64,000 nucleotides of DNA from Prorocentrum cordatum (lineage: Eukaryota; Sar; Dinophyceae; Prorocentrales; Prorocentraceae). The DNA lies in assembly GCA_963575745.1 (NCBI GenBank), contig CAUYUJ010019248.1:567391-631390 (forward strand), written 5' to 3'. Position 1 is the stretch's first letter; each line of letters starts with the position of its first letter. Under the pieces are notes generated by a model, which searched no databases, was not told where the DNA came from, and saw only the letters and a program-made list of their open reading frames with translations. The position numbers and the translations under genes were made by a program. This document shows positions 29,300 through 39,250 of the stretch, one piece after another.

Positions 29300-30805
29300 A
29301 ACGGCATCTCGGAGCCCAGAATTGCGAGGATGTTTCCAGCGTAACGGGCTGGACCACCTCGCGCGCGGCATCTCGGACCCCAGAGTTGCGACGATGTGGG
29401 CGAAACGTGCTGCGAGGAAGTCTCAGGCGAAACGGGCCGGACCACCTCGAGCGCGGCGTCTCAGAGCTCCGAGTCGCGGGTGCCTCCTGGGGCCTCCTGG
29501 GGCCTCCTGGGAACCTCCTGAGGCTTCCTCCTGGGCCTCCTGTGGCTTCCTAGACCCTACCTGGGGCCTCCTAAAGCCTCTTGGGGCTCCCAGGGGGTGA
29601 TATCTAACATGTGGCCGTCTGGGCCCCCAAAATGGGAGGGGTGACAAGAGCAGGAAAAATCAACGAATCGACACCGGATGTGGATTAACTTGACACGTTC
29701 TGATAGGGGGCCTCCTGGGGCCTCCTGGGAGCCTCCTGGGAATCTCCTGGGGACCCCTGGTGCCTGTCCTGGGCGTCCTGCGGCCTCCTGAAGCTCTCTG
29801 GGGCCTCCTGGGGCTCCCAGGATCCCAGGGGGGATATGTGACATGTTGTCTTTGGGCCCCCAGGCTGGACCACCTCTTGCGCGGCATCTGGGAGCTCAGA
29901 GTTGCGAGAATGTTTTGTGCGAAACGGGCCGGACCACCCCTTGCGCAAGGCATCTCAGAGCTCAGAGTTGCGAGGATGTCTCAAGCGAGACGGGAACACC
30001 TCGCGCAGGGCATCTCAGAGCTCAGAGTTGCGAGGATGTCTCAGGCGAAACGGGCTGGACCACGTCGCGCGCAGCATCTCCGAGGTCAGAGTTGCGAGGA
30101 TGTCTCAGGCGAAATGGGCTGGACCACCTCTTGCGCGGCAGCTCAGAGCTCAGAGTTGCGAGGATGTCTCAAGCGAAACGGGCCAGACCACCTCGCGCGC
30201 GGCATCTCAGAGCTCAGAGATGCGAGGACGTCTCAGACGAAACGGGCCGGACCATCTGTCGCGCAGCATCTCGGAATGCAAAAGTGGGACAAGTGAAACG
30301 GGCCGGACCACCTCTTGGGCGGCATCTCGGGGCTCAGAGTTTGAAGGATGTCTCAAGCGAAACGGGCCGGACCACCTCTCGCGCGGCATCAGAGAGCGCA
30401 GAGTTGCGAAGATGTCTCAGGCAAAACGGGCCGGACCACCTCGCGCACGGCATATCAGGGCTCAGAGTTTGGAGGATGCCTCAGGCGAAACGGGCCGGAC
30501 CGCCTCTTGCGCGGCATCTCGGAGTCCAGAGTTTCAAGGATGTCTCAGGCGAAATGGACTGGACCACCTCTTGCGCGGCATCTCAGAACTCAGAGTTGCG
30601 AGGATGTCTCAGGCGAAACGCGCCAGACCACCTCGCGTACGGCATATCAGGGCTCAGAGTTTGGAGAATGTCTCAGGCGATACGGGCCAGACCAACTCTC
30701 GCGCGGCATCTGGGAGCTCGGAGTTTGGAGGATGTCTCAGGCGAAACGGGCCGGACCACCTCTCGCGCGGCATCTGGGAGCTCAGAGTTTCGAGGAAATG
30801 GGTGT
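29300..30805 (+). repeat. 64-bp tandem array with an inserted block
   Basis: The marker CGAGGATGTCTCAGGCGAAA recurs at 30031, 30095, 30159, 30223 and onward at 64-base steps to about 30790, and in diverged form at 29325-29480. A different GGGGCCTCCTGG-rich block interrupts it at 29480-29865. As 64 is not a multiple of 3, all three frames read the repeat in turn, producing long but meaningless open frames. Confidence 0.93.
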
Positions 30806-30965
30806 GCGGGACGCATGCGGGCACACCCACTGGGACCTTCGGCGGAGCTCCCTATAGGGCCACGAAACGTGTGAGGGGTGTGCCGAACTGGGTGTGCGGG
30901 ACGCATGCGGGCGGCGGCACTGGGGCCTTCGGTGGAGCCCACCATGGGGTCACGAAACGTGCAAG
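30806..30965 (+). repeat. 89-bp family, two diverged units
   Basis: CCTTCGGCGGAGCTCCCTAT then GGGCCACGAAACGTGTGAGG, repeated once; related to the array at 25375. Confidence 0.8.
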
Positions 30966-30966
30966 G

Positions 30967-30987
30967 GAAGATGGTGATGATGACAGC

Positions 30988-31048
<61 letters not shown>

Positions 31049-31190
31049 GTGATGGTGATGGTGATGATGATGATGACGATGATGGTGATGATGATGGTCG
31101 TGAGGATTATGACGATGATGGTGATGACGGTGATGATGACGACGACGATGATGATGATGATGATGATGATGACGATGATGATGGTGGGAG
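30967..31190. repeat. (GAT)n microsatellite
   Basis: GAT runs with GGT and GAC variants. Confidence 0.96.
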
Positions 31191-31227
31191 GAGGGAGGAG
31201 GGAGGAGGGGGAGGAGGAGAGGAGAGG

Positions 31228-31290
31228 AGAACGCGGGGCGACGTCTCTTCAAAACGAGGACCCAACACCACAGGATGGTTGGGAAAAAAA
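31228..31290 (+). repeat. Shared tail of the 89-bp family, copy 2
   Basis: CTTCAAAACGAGGACCCAAC, then ACCACAGGATGG, as at 26040-26104. Confidence 0.8.
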
Positions 31291-31599
31291 TAACTTCCAG
31301 AGGTCTGGCGAGGAGGGATAATCTACGTGCTCTGGCTTTGCTCAGCGCGGCGGTCATGCAAGGGAGGGGCCCCAGGAGCTCTCTGCAAGTACCCGTGGCA
31401 ATCTGAGGGGGCGCTCGCCGAGAATGGCCAAACGCCTTCTCCTGCTCCTCTTGGTTTTGGTCATCCAACTCCTCCCCATGCTCATCCACCTCTTCTCCTC
31501 ATACGGAAATCCACCCCGTCGCACCCCCAAGCGTGTCGGCAGGGCGGGTCGGTCGTTCCCCCTGCGATCCTCTACCCATGTGTCACCCTGGATGGAGGA

Positions 31600-32195
31600 T
31601 GCATGGATGGAGGGAGGGATGGAGGTTGTCAAAATGTGGCTCTCGCACTAGGCGCCAGCCACATTCGTTTTCAAAACTTGTGGCAATTTCACGAATGGAC
31701 GGCCAGTCCTTTGCAGTATGTGACTCTCGCCCTAGCGCCACCCTCATTCGTCTTACAAGTGTGCACAAGCGTCATGGACGGAGAGGTGTCGTTTCCACAA
31801 CGTTGTCACGCCTTAGCGACACGCGCACTCGCCTTAGAAGCCTGCAGAACTTACACGGGTGGGGGGAGTTCCTTTTCAAACTGAGGCTCTCGCCTTAATT
31901 CAGCGTGTACAATCATAAAAACTTGCGACGGCTTCTCGGATGAAAGGGATAACATTTTCAGAAAACGGGTCTCCTTGAGGTGCCGCGCACAGAAGGTCGT
32001 GTTCGCAATGGGTATATCGCCCTAGCGCGCCAGATATTCGCCATAAAAGATCGCACGAGCTTAACGGATGGAAGGCGGTTCCTTTTCAAAATGGGGATCT
32101 CGCCTCAGCGCCGCGCGCATTCGCTTTTAACACAAAAGTTAGCAGGGCGGACGACTGGTCTTGTTCAAAATGGGGTTGTCGCCGGGCAATAGCCT
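31600..32195 (+). repeat. Diverged 83-bp-type tandem array (family E), copy 1
   Basis: About seven weakly conserved units, each with TCAAAATGKGNCTCTCGC, a TAGCGCCGCGCGCATTCG-like box and a TTGCA..AGCTT..GGATGGA box. Better conserved units occur at 45930-46250. Confidence 0.65.
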
Positions 32196-32344
32196 GAGTT
32201 CAAATGCCCGAAACTGCAACGCACGTCACACTCCGCTTTCTGGCCCTGGGCCCCGAAAAACGGGGGACCAAGGGCGAAATGATTGAAACAGTGCAAGGAT
32301 GATCGAGAACTTAAACTCGCTGGAGGTCTGAGCGGGGAAAAGCT

Positions 32345-32575
32345 GCTGGTTTCGCCGGCGCTGGTTTCGCCGGCGCTGGTTTCGCCCCGCTGTTTTCGCC
32401 GACGGCTGGTCTCGCCGGCGGCTGGTTTCGCCAGCGCTGGTTTCGCTGGCGCTGGTTTCGCCGACGCGAGCCCTAATGGGCGGGTCGGGTCGGGCGGGCA
32501 GACCCTAGCGGGCGGGACGGGTCGGGTCGGGCGGGCGGACACTGACGGGCGGGTCGGGGTCGGACGGGCGGGACA
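32345..32575 (+). repeat. GCTGGTTTCGCCG minisatellite and GGCGGGTCGGG tract
   Basis: Units of about 12-15 bp (GGTTTCGCCGGCGCT) to about 32465, then GGGTCGGGCGGGC-type repeats. Confidence 0.88.
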
Positions 32576-32585
32576 TATTAAAGTC

Positions 32586-32820
32586 ATCCTCCTGCTCCTC
32601 CTCCTCTTCCTCCTCCTGCTCCTCATCACCATCCTACCGAATCCTCGTTCTCCTCCTCCTCCTCCTCCTCCTCCTCCTCCTGTTCCTCCTGTTCCTCCTG
32701 CTCTTCCTCCTCCTCCTCCTCCTCCTCCTCCCGCATCCTCCTCCTGCTCCTCCTCCTCCTCCTCCTCCTCCTCCTCCTGTTCCTCCTCCTCCTGTTCCTC
32801 CTCCTCCTCTTCCGTCCTCT
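32586..32820. repeat. (TCC)n microsatellite, interrupted
   Basis: TCC runs with TGTTCC and CTGCTCC interruptions. Confidence 0.93.
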
Positions 32821-32854
32821 CCGCCCCCCCCGCCCCAGAGGCCGAGGGGGAGGG

Positions 32855-33085
32855 AGAGGCCTCTGAAGGCCTCCTCGGGGAGGCTCCGGGGAGCCAATTT
32901 TGTAAGGATGTCCCACGCGAGGGCGCCGGTTTGGCAGTCGTCGCCGGATCGCGCCGGAAATGGAACAGGGGGGGCCTCGGAAGGCCTCCTCGGGGAGGCT
33001 CCGGGGGCTGGTTTTGCGAGGATGTCCCACGCGAGGGCGCCGGTTTGGCAGTCGTCGCCGGATCGCGCCGGAAATGGAACAAGGG
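32855..33085 (+). repeat. 114-bp direct duplication
   Basis: AAGGCCTCCTCGGGGAGGCT ... GGATGTCCCACGCGAGGGCG occurs at about 32868 and again 114 bases later. Confidence 0.88.
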
Positions 33086-33089
33086 GGGC

Positions 33090-33866
33090 GGTTGGCGGGC
33101 CCATTCCCTCACGCGCCGGGGGTGAAGATGACGTGAGTTCCACAGAAACTCCCTCAAATGAACTAGGCCTTCGATGCAAGGGCAGCTCTATGCTGCCTCT
33201 CATGCGTTGCTAGCAGTATCGCGCTTTGTGCACGAGCTACGTGTTGAGGATCGTGTGGCAGTAACGCCTTTACACACTGCAAATATGCCACTCGACCATC
33301 AGCTAGCACTGACATGCAACCGGAGCTCGGATGAATAGCGGTAAGCGGTTCACTGTTTGGAACCGGTGCAAGCCCGTGTGTGAATCAGTCATCAGCCTGT
33401 GCGCGCAACAAAAGTAAGGACGAATGGACAAAGCCGCTACGCGCACTCGCCCTTGCACATACTGAGGACGGGTCGACAGGTCAAGGTCGGCCGGGGTGAA
33501 CCTGCACAGACAAAGAACCCACAACGTACTGCACTGGGCCAACACATGTGGAATCGCCGTCCAAGCCGCAACAAGCCAGCTTCACCTCGGCGGGAATCGT
33601 CATGTCTTTAGACGGCGACACACGGAAGATGTTCGCTTCATCTCTTGGAAGCCCACTGCTGCCAGAGCTAACGCCAGGCCCATTACGGTGGGGGCATTGG
33701 ACAAGGAACCTTTGGATAATGATTCCTGGGTCCGGAACCCATGAGAGCACCAATTGAGCTTTGGCCATAGACATCACCGCCGCCCTCTTCAGATAAGGAA
33801 TCCTCCGAGGTCTGCAGCCTCCTGGGCACATTCCTTAACGAATGCCCCCACCGTATCTTATGATGA
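33090..33866. other. No supported gene; downstream of SWEET
   Basis: No recognisable frames or repeats. The part nearest 33866 would hold the SWEET 3' untranslated region; no polyadenylation signal is assigned. Confidence 0.5.
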
Positions 33867-34613
33867 TCATGCAGGCTGCAGGCTCACTGAGGGCACATGC
33901 AGATCGTCGTCTTCAGGCACCACATCTGAGCGGCAGAAATAGGAGTAAAGCAGCAACTGAGCCACACCGAGTGCCATGCCAAGCACGTTGGGGAGAAGCA
34001 CCGTAATGTTTCCTATCAGCAACCCCTGTACTGTCCAAGTCGCGCTGACTACGAATGTAGCAACTGAAAACGGCAGCGGCATATACTTCACTGACCGCGT
34101 TCTGATGACCGTTTTCATCACAACCAGAGGAGAAGCGTACAGGGCCACGTTCAAGACGTCAGTAACCATCCCACAGATGCTGGACTTGAGCGGGACACTG
34201 TCTCCTCCCCAGTGAAAGTCTAAGTCAAGGTGTGGCACAATGAGTTCAAACAGCATCACCAAGAGCCCGAACAAGACAACGGTGAGAGACACATGGGAAA
34301 TTACGATCCGTCGGGTGTTGGAGTACAGTATGAAGACAATTGTATAGCTGACAAATAAAGAAGCACCAAGGGCGTTGACTAAAAGGTTGGGCAGCAAGTT
34401 CTCCGTACTTCCCGCCATAGTCACTGCACAATAGTATACCCACAGTGAGCAATTAAACGCGCCTACGATATTCGGCACCGGGGAAAACTGTCCTGTGCTC
34501 TTTGCCCTCACTATCTGCAAGCATGTCGGGCTCGGACTGAGCAAAAACCCGACAGTCAACACCATGCCAACATATCCGAAGTCGTCGCCGAGCTGAGAAC
34601 TAGCAGATGGCAT
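33867..34613 (-). CDS. SWEET (MtN3/saliva) sugar transporter
   Basis: Predicted membrane uniporter for sugars. The frame runs without introns from ATG at 34613 to TGA at 33867-33869, 248 residues, the usual SWEET length. The earlier open codon (GTG at 34625) is less likely as a start. Two MtN3 repeats are visible. The first has LSPSPTCLQIVRAKSTGQFS, then VPNIVGAFNCSLWVYY and LLVNALGASL. The second has YASPLVVMKTVIRTRSVKYM, then LPFSVATFVVSATWTVQGLL and LLPNVLGMALGVAQLLLYSY. The Asn in LVNALG and LPNVLG fit the paired pore Asn of the family. Seven hydrophobic segments fit 3+1+3, with a charged C-tail (DVVPEDDDLHVPS). The substrate cannot be told. It stands alone among retroelements, with no operon context. 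Confidence 0.93.
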   Translation of the reverse strand: MPSASSQLGDDFGYVGMVLTVGFLLSPSPTCLQIVRAKSTGQFSPVPNIVGAFNCSLWVYYCAVTMAGSTENLLPNLLVNALGASLFVSYTIVFILYSNTRRIVISHVSLTVVLFGLLVMLFELIVPHLDLDFHWGGDSVPLKSSICGMVTDVLNVALYASPLVVMKTVIRTRSVKYMPLPFSVATFVVSATWTVQGLLIGNITVLLPNVLGMALGVAQLLLYSYFCRSDVVPEDDDLHVPSVSLQPA

Positions 34614-34693
34614 GGCGGGCCACACTACAAATCAGTCTGCCAGTTCAGTATTGGGTGATGTGAGTCAGGGCAGCTTCTGACCCTAGCAAGCTC

Positions 34694-34714
34694 CCTGAAC
34701 CAAAACTTCTACTG
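34694..34714 (-). other. Spliced-leader-like sequence upstream of SWEET (weak)
   Basis: Minus-strand GTAG and TTTTGG blocks give about 15 of 21 matches to the SL core, about 80 bases before the ATG on the correct strand. Could be chance; see the finding. Confidence 0.3.
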
Positions 34715-34879
34715 GGACCAAGGGTGTCCACGGAGGAGTCGGAACTGCAGACTGCTGTTTCCTGGCATGCTGCTGGACGTTATGAGGAAAACGCCCAGTT
34801 GTTTCGAAATTCTGCGTTGCCCGCCAGGCCCCGAACCACGGGTTCAACAACAACTTTCAAAGGGCCCGGAGTTCTTGAG

Positions 34880-35300
34880 CAGGTCTCGAGCTAAACAGCG
34901 TGTTGTGTCTACGTTTTGTGTTCGTGTTCCTCTGTTCTGTCTTCGTTATGCCTTTGCTGCGAAACGAAATCAAAACGAAAACGGCCCACGAAATCGACAA
35001 AACACCGTTTGGCTCGATCCCTGCTCTTGGGTCGGCGCGGGAGGCCCCCACCCAAACACACATCTCCTTCTCGGAGGCCGCCGGGAGCGGCGCCGGAGGC
35101 GCCGCGGTGGGGGGAAGGGGGAGGGGTCCGCAGAGCCCCGACGTCATGACTTTCTCATTACGCCCACCCCTGGAGGTCTCGACCCGTTCCCCTGGACCGG
35201 TTTTTCATCCCGAGTCGTTTTTTCACGGTCTCGAGGGCCGGTAGGGGCCACGAGAGGCCGAAAATAGCAACAAAAATTCGCGTCATGAGTTTTGCATTGC
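34880..35300 (+). repeat. Dispersed repeat family D, copy 2, with AAACGAAA-rich lead
   Basis: AACGAAAACGGCCCACGAAA then TCG...AAACACCG (34975-35010) matches 49370-49410. CCTGGAGGTCTCGACCCGTT ... CCGAGTCGTTTT (35168-35223) matches 48375-48435 and 48720-48770. Confidence 0.65.
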
Positions 35301-35520
35301 CCGAGGGGGCCTGTGCCCTGTGCCCACCCAAGACATTCGTGCAGAGCTCAAAAAACTTTGAGGGCGGCCTCCGCGGACGGAGTCTAGGCCGCCCTGGCGG
35401 CCAGCAACGCAGCGACGTGGGAGGCCGCCCCCTCCGAAAATGACGATGGCGCGGCCATAGGTCGGCACAGGACGCACCCCCCCCCCTGAAGCTGCTCCGT
35501 CTGGTTAGCGTAAGATGACG

Positions 35521-35670
35521 ATTCGTAAAAGAGAGGAGGAGGAGGAGGAGGAGGAGGAGGAGGAGGACGAGGAGGAGGAGGAGGAGGAGGGGGAGGAGGA
35601 GGAGGAGGGGGGGAGGGGGGGGGGAGGAGGGGGAGGAGGAGGGGAGGAGGGTGTGGGGGGGGGGGGGAAT
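35521..35670. repeat. (GGA)n microsatellite
   Basis: GGA run passing into G-rich sequence. Confidence 0.95.
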
Positions 35671-35849
35671 GATGAACAAAACAGTGTCCGAACCTTCGGC
35701 GTCCCCTTGGCTTCCACTCCGTCTGGCCCGTCGACTGGTCCAGGCGCGCGCCCCGTCTGACAGCCCCGCGGCGTGATCTCAGTTCAATGCCCGACGTCAT
35801 GTTTGTGTGTCAATGGGGGGCCCCGCGTGAGTTCAGTGTCAATGCCCGA

Positions 35850-36366
35850 CGTCGTGATGATGGTGATGATGATGCTGATGCTGTTGCTGATGATGATGCT
35901 GATTGTGATGAAAATGATGATGATGACGATAGTGACGATGATGACGATGACGATGGTGGCGATTATAACGGCGATGGTGATGGTGATGGTGATGATGATG
36001 GTGATGGTGGTTGTGATGGTGATGGTGATGGTGATGGTGATGGTGATGGTGATGGTGATGGTGATGGTGATGGTGATGGTAATAGAGATGGTGATGGTGA
36101 TGGTGATGGTGATGGTGGTAATTATGATGAAGGTGGTGATGATGATGATGGTGGTAATGATGATGGTGTTGATGTGTATGATGATTATGGTTATGATTTT
36201 TCATGCCGTTGATGATGCTGATGATGATGGTGGTGATGATTATGATGATGAGTACGATTCTGATGCTGATGCTGATGCTGATGATGATGATGATGATGAT
36301 GATGATGAGGATGCTGATGATGATGATGATGATGGTGATGATGGTGATGGTGATGGTGATGATAAG
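35850..36366. repeat. (GAT)n/(GATGGT)n microsatellite
   Basis: Long GAT and GGTGAT arrays; all three plus frames read as Met/Asp/Val or Asp/Gly repeats. Confidence 0.96.
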
Positions 36367-37205
36367 CATGATGTGCCATCTGGTGGCCAGGCGGAAGCGG
36401 GCTGGCAGAGGCGGGCTGGCCGGCGGGCACCCTACTCCACAGTGCATTGCCCCCACTGTTCGGGCCCCACGCGGGTGGCAGTGCGTACCTAAAAGACGGG
36501 GAAAGCATAGGTAGTAGAGCGGGCCTGCTGGGGGTCGGGCGGAGGAGCGGGAGAGCGAGGTGGGAAGGGAGATGGGGATTGGGGCTGCGTGGAGGAAGGT
36601 AATGAAGCGGCCCCGCTCAGGGTGTGGGCCGAGAAGCGGGTAACAAGGTGGAAAATAATAAACAGTTAGTGGTTGCCTGGGGTTGGGCCAGCAGGGGCAG
36701 GAAGAAGGGGTTCGGTCAGCGGGGTTGGGCTGCCCTTGTGCGCCCCGCCGCGGACACCCTACTGCATCGGCTGACCTGTGTGTAAGGCGGCGGCCGCCCT
36801 GCCTCTGTCGCCCCGCTGCTCCCACGCACGCAGGTGATTCTGAAGTGGTCCTCGGACGTGGAGCAAACCCTTAGTGGCGCCCCGTGCGTCCGCAGAAAAC
36901 TCTTGCAAGGGGTCCCGAGCAGCTTCGGCACGGGGACGGGGTGGTGGAGGAGAAGCTGGGGGAGGAGAAGGCAGCACATCATCATCAAAGAGGAGTTCTC
37001 CAGCCGACCACCCGACTAGCTACCGCTGCAGGGAGGCCTGCACCTGGTCAACGGCCGTGCGTGCAGACTTTGCTATAGCCAGGGCAATCTGCGCTGACAC
37101 ACTCTGGTCTCCTCTGCCACCCCTCGCTGCACTGAGGAGGCGGTGGAATTGGAACACCAAGGCAACAACTCGAATGCGAAGGGGCGACGGGTGGAAGAGA
37201 GCGAG
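36367..37205. other. No supported gene
   Basis: Mixed GC-rich sequence; no recognisable frame or repeat apart from GAG tracts at its right end. Confidence 0.5.
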
Positions 37206-37209
37206 GGCT

Positions 37210-37290
37210 TCCAGGAGCTGGAGGAGGAGGAGGAGGAGGAGGAGGAGGAGGAGGAGGAGGAGGAGGAGGAGGAAAAGGAGGAGGAGGAGC
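37210..37290. repeat. (GGA)n microsatellite
   Basis: GAGGAG run ending in AATGAGCAATGAGCAATG, a short 8-bp triplication. Confidence 0.93.
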
Positions 37291-37764
37291 AATGAGCAAT
37301 GAGCAATGCGCGGGGAGTCCAAATGAGTTACTCGATCATACCATAAAACTGGCCGTGCACTCAGCGCAACCCGACTTCTTGGGGGAGCGGGTTAACCTTG
37401 AAAAAGACAGGGGGGGACCCCCTCTGGCAGGGCCAGCGCTGCCCCTGAGACGACGGCGAACCCCAGACGCCGCGCAGGCGTACGAAAGGGGGCCGTCTAG
37501 GGGACCGACGCGCCAGGTCTAGCGTGAGAATATTGCGTGGAACCCGTTTAGCCGCTACTATTCGGTGGATCGAGGGAAAATCGGGATTAGACTATGCATC
37601 GAAACTCGTGGCCTCGAAGGGGTCTGGGATGGCCCCCCGGGCAACTTTAGCTGCAAGTCGTTCGCTGCCTGCGAAGGCCCCTCTACTCAAAAACCGTTTC
37701 TCTGGGGGGCCCTCGCTCTCACGCTCACGCGAACGACTCCTGTCGTTCCTTTTTCTTTTTGCCT

Positions 37765-38181
37765 TCAGCTCTCCTGATACTGACCCTTGTCCTTGCCACC
37801 GCCCTTCTCGAAGATCGCGAGGAGCCTCGCCGCCTCGCGCTCGAGTAGGCCCCTCGGGGCAGGTCCCACAAGCTGCGTCGCCTTGGCCTTGTCCGAGTTC
37901 AAGAACTGGATCAGCAGCGACCTCGCCTCCCTGCCTGGTTCGTCGTACGAAAAGGCGAAGGTGAGCCTGCCCTTCTTCTACTCCGCCGCCACCGTGGCCC
38001 CGTCCTGGTTCTTCTTCGTCTTGAACTTCTTGTAGCGGAAGTGGAGCACGTGCTTGGCCACATCCGTCGGCAGCTTCTGGGCCAGGTGCTTCAGGAAATA
38101 CTCGTAGAACACCTTCTTTTCGCTCTCCTTGTAGGTCTCGCTGCCGTCGAAGAAGGTGTCCATCTGATTCACTAGACTCAT
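37765..38181 (-). pseudogene. Small hypothetical protein gene interrupted by one TAG
   Basis: From ATG at 38181 the minus strand reads a compact, charged, protein-like sequence (MSLVNQMDTFFDGSETYKES ... KHVLHFRYKKFKTKKNQDGA) for 67 codons to TAG at 37978-37980. It continues in the same frame as KKGRLTFAFSYDEPGREARS ... LLEREAARLLAIFEKGGGKD to TGA at 37765-37767, 138 codons overall. The continuity of composition across the TAG suggests one gene with a single nonsense change, or two unrelated pieces. Upstream lie a GAG microsatellite (38268-38342) and possibly an earlier exon. No family recognised. Confidence 0.5.
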
Positions 38182-38267
38182 GGCGAACGCCCCCCAGACC
38201 TGCACGTGTGGCGGTCCTCTTGCTCTGAAGTCGACGCTTTCGCCAGCCTGCTGGCGCTCCTTGAGGC

Positions 38268-38342
38268 TTTGAGGAGGAGGAGGAGGAGGAGGAGGAGGAG
38301 GAGGAGGAGGAGGAGGAGGAGGAGGAGGAGGAGGAGGAGGGG
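38268..38342. repeat. (GGA)n microsatellite
   Basis: Pure GAG run; gives poly-Glu, poly-Arg or poly-Gly shadows on plus and poly-Ser/Pro/Leu on minus. A TCC run lies at 38884-38923. Confidence 0.95.
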
Positions 38343-38984
38343 GCGAAGGCCCAGCCCCTGCGGGTGCGCCTGGCGCCGGCCGCGGCCGCCGCGGGTGCAG
38401 CCGCCACCCCCCGCCCGCCGCCCCGAGTGGGGCGCACCGCCCGCCGCAGCTCTGGTGGCCAGGGAGGCGTAGGAGGCTCCAGCTCGGGGGGCCTCGGGCT
38501 GGCCTCCGTTCTGCTCGAGACACGGTCGGGAATTTCGGGATCGCGTGTCGCGGCGGCGGCCCCGGCGCCACGCCATGCCTTGCAAGCGGATGGAGTGTCG
38601 CTCCGCTCCGCGGGGCGGGAGGCTGGGAAAGGCTCGGGACACTGACGCTCGGGTGGCTGGGCCGTGGACCGCGTGTCGCTCCGAAGGGTGGTGGAATCAA
38701 AACCGGTGCAGCGACACGCTAAGCCAAAGTTCCTGACCGTAGTCCTGGGGGCCCTAATCCGCTGCCACCTCTCCTCCGCGCTGCTCTTCCTCGCGCCCCT
38801 TCTCCCCGCGCCCCTCCTGCTCCATCCACCTCCCTTCTGCTCCTGGCCCCCCCCGCGCTTCCCCCCCCTCGGTCCTTTTTGATCCGCCTCCTCCTCCTCC
38901 TCCTCCTCCTCCTCCTCCTCCATCCTGGTTCCTTATAAATAACTTCCCTGTGGGGGTATCGCCTAAGTCTTCCCCACCATTCCG

Positions 38985-39095
38985 AATCCTAAAGCTTGAA
39001 ATTTGCAACAGCTTCATGGATGGAGGGCGGGCCTTTTTGAAAATGCCTCTCACGTTTTAGCGCCGCGCACAGTCGCTTTGGAAGTTTGCAGCTGT
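38985..39095 (+). repeat. Family E (83-bp type) single unit
   Basis: TGCAACAGCTTCATGGATGG, AGGGCGGGCC, and TTTAGCGCCGCGCACAGTCG match units at 45930-46250. A short GGA run follows at 39218-39250. Confidence 0.75.
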
Positions 39096-39250
39096 TCAGC
39101 GGTGATGACAACTGCCAGCTCCTACCGAAGAACAAGGGACTCCACCATGCGACGCACAACCCATGAAGGAAAAAAAACCGACGGCGAAAGAGAAAACCAA
39201 TACGGAAGGATAAAAATGGAGGAGGAGGAGGAGGAGGAGGAGGAGGACGA

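Noticed and set aside
29300-30805. CRISPR array
   Set aside because: The units are contiguous 64-bp tandem copies without unique spacers, and the genome is eukaryotic; the same holds for the 75- and 89-bp arrays.
29843-31293. Long open frames over the 64-bp array
   Set aside because: All three frames are open because 64 is not a multiple of 3 and the unit lacks stops; the same peptide cycles between frames.
35773-36825. Poly-His/Asp/Met frames
   Set aside because: GAT microsatellite in six frames.
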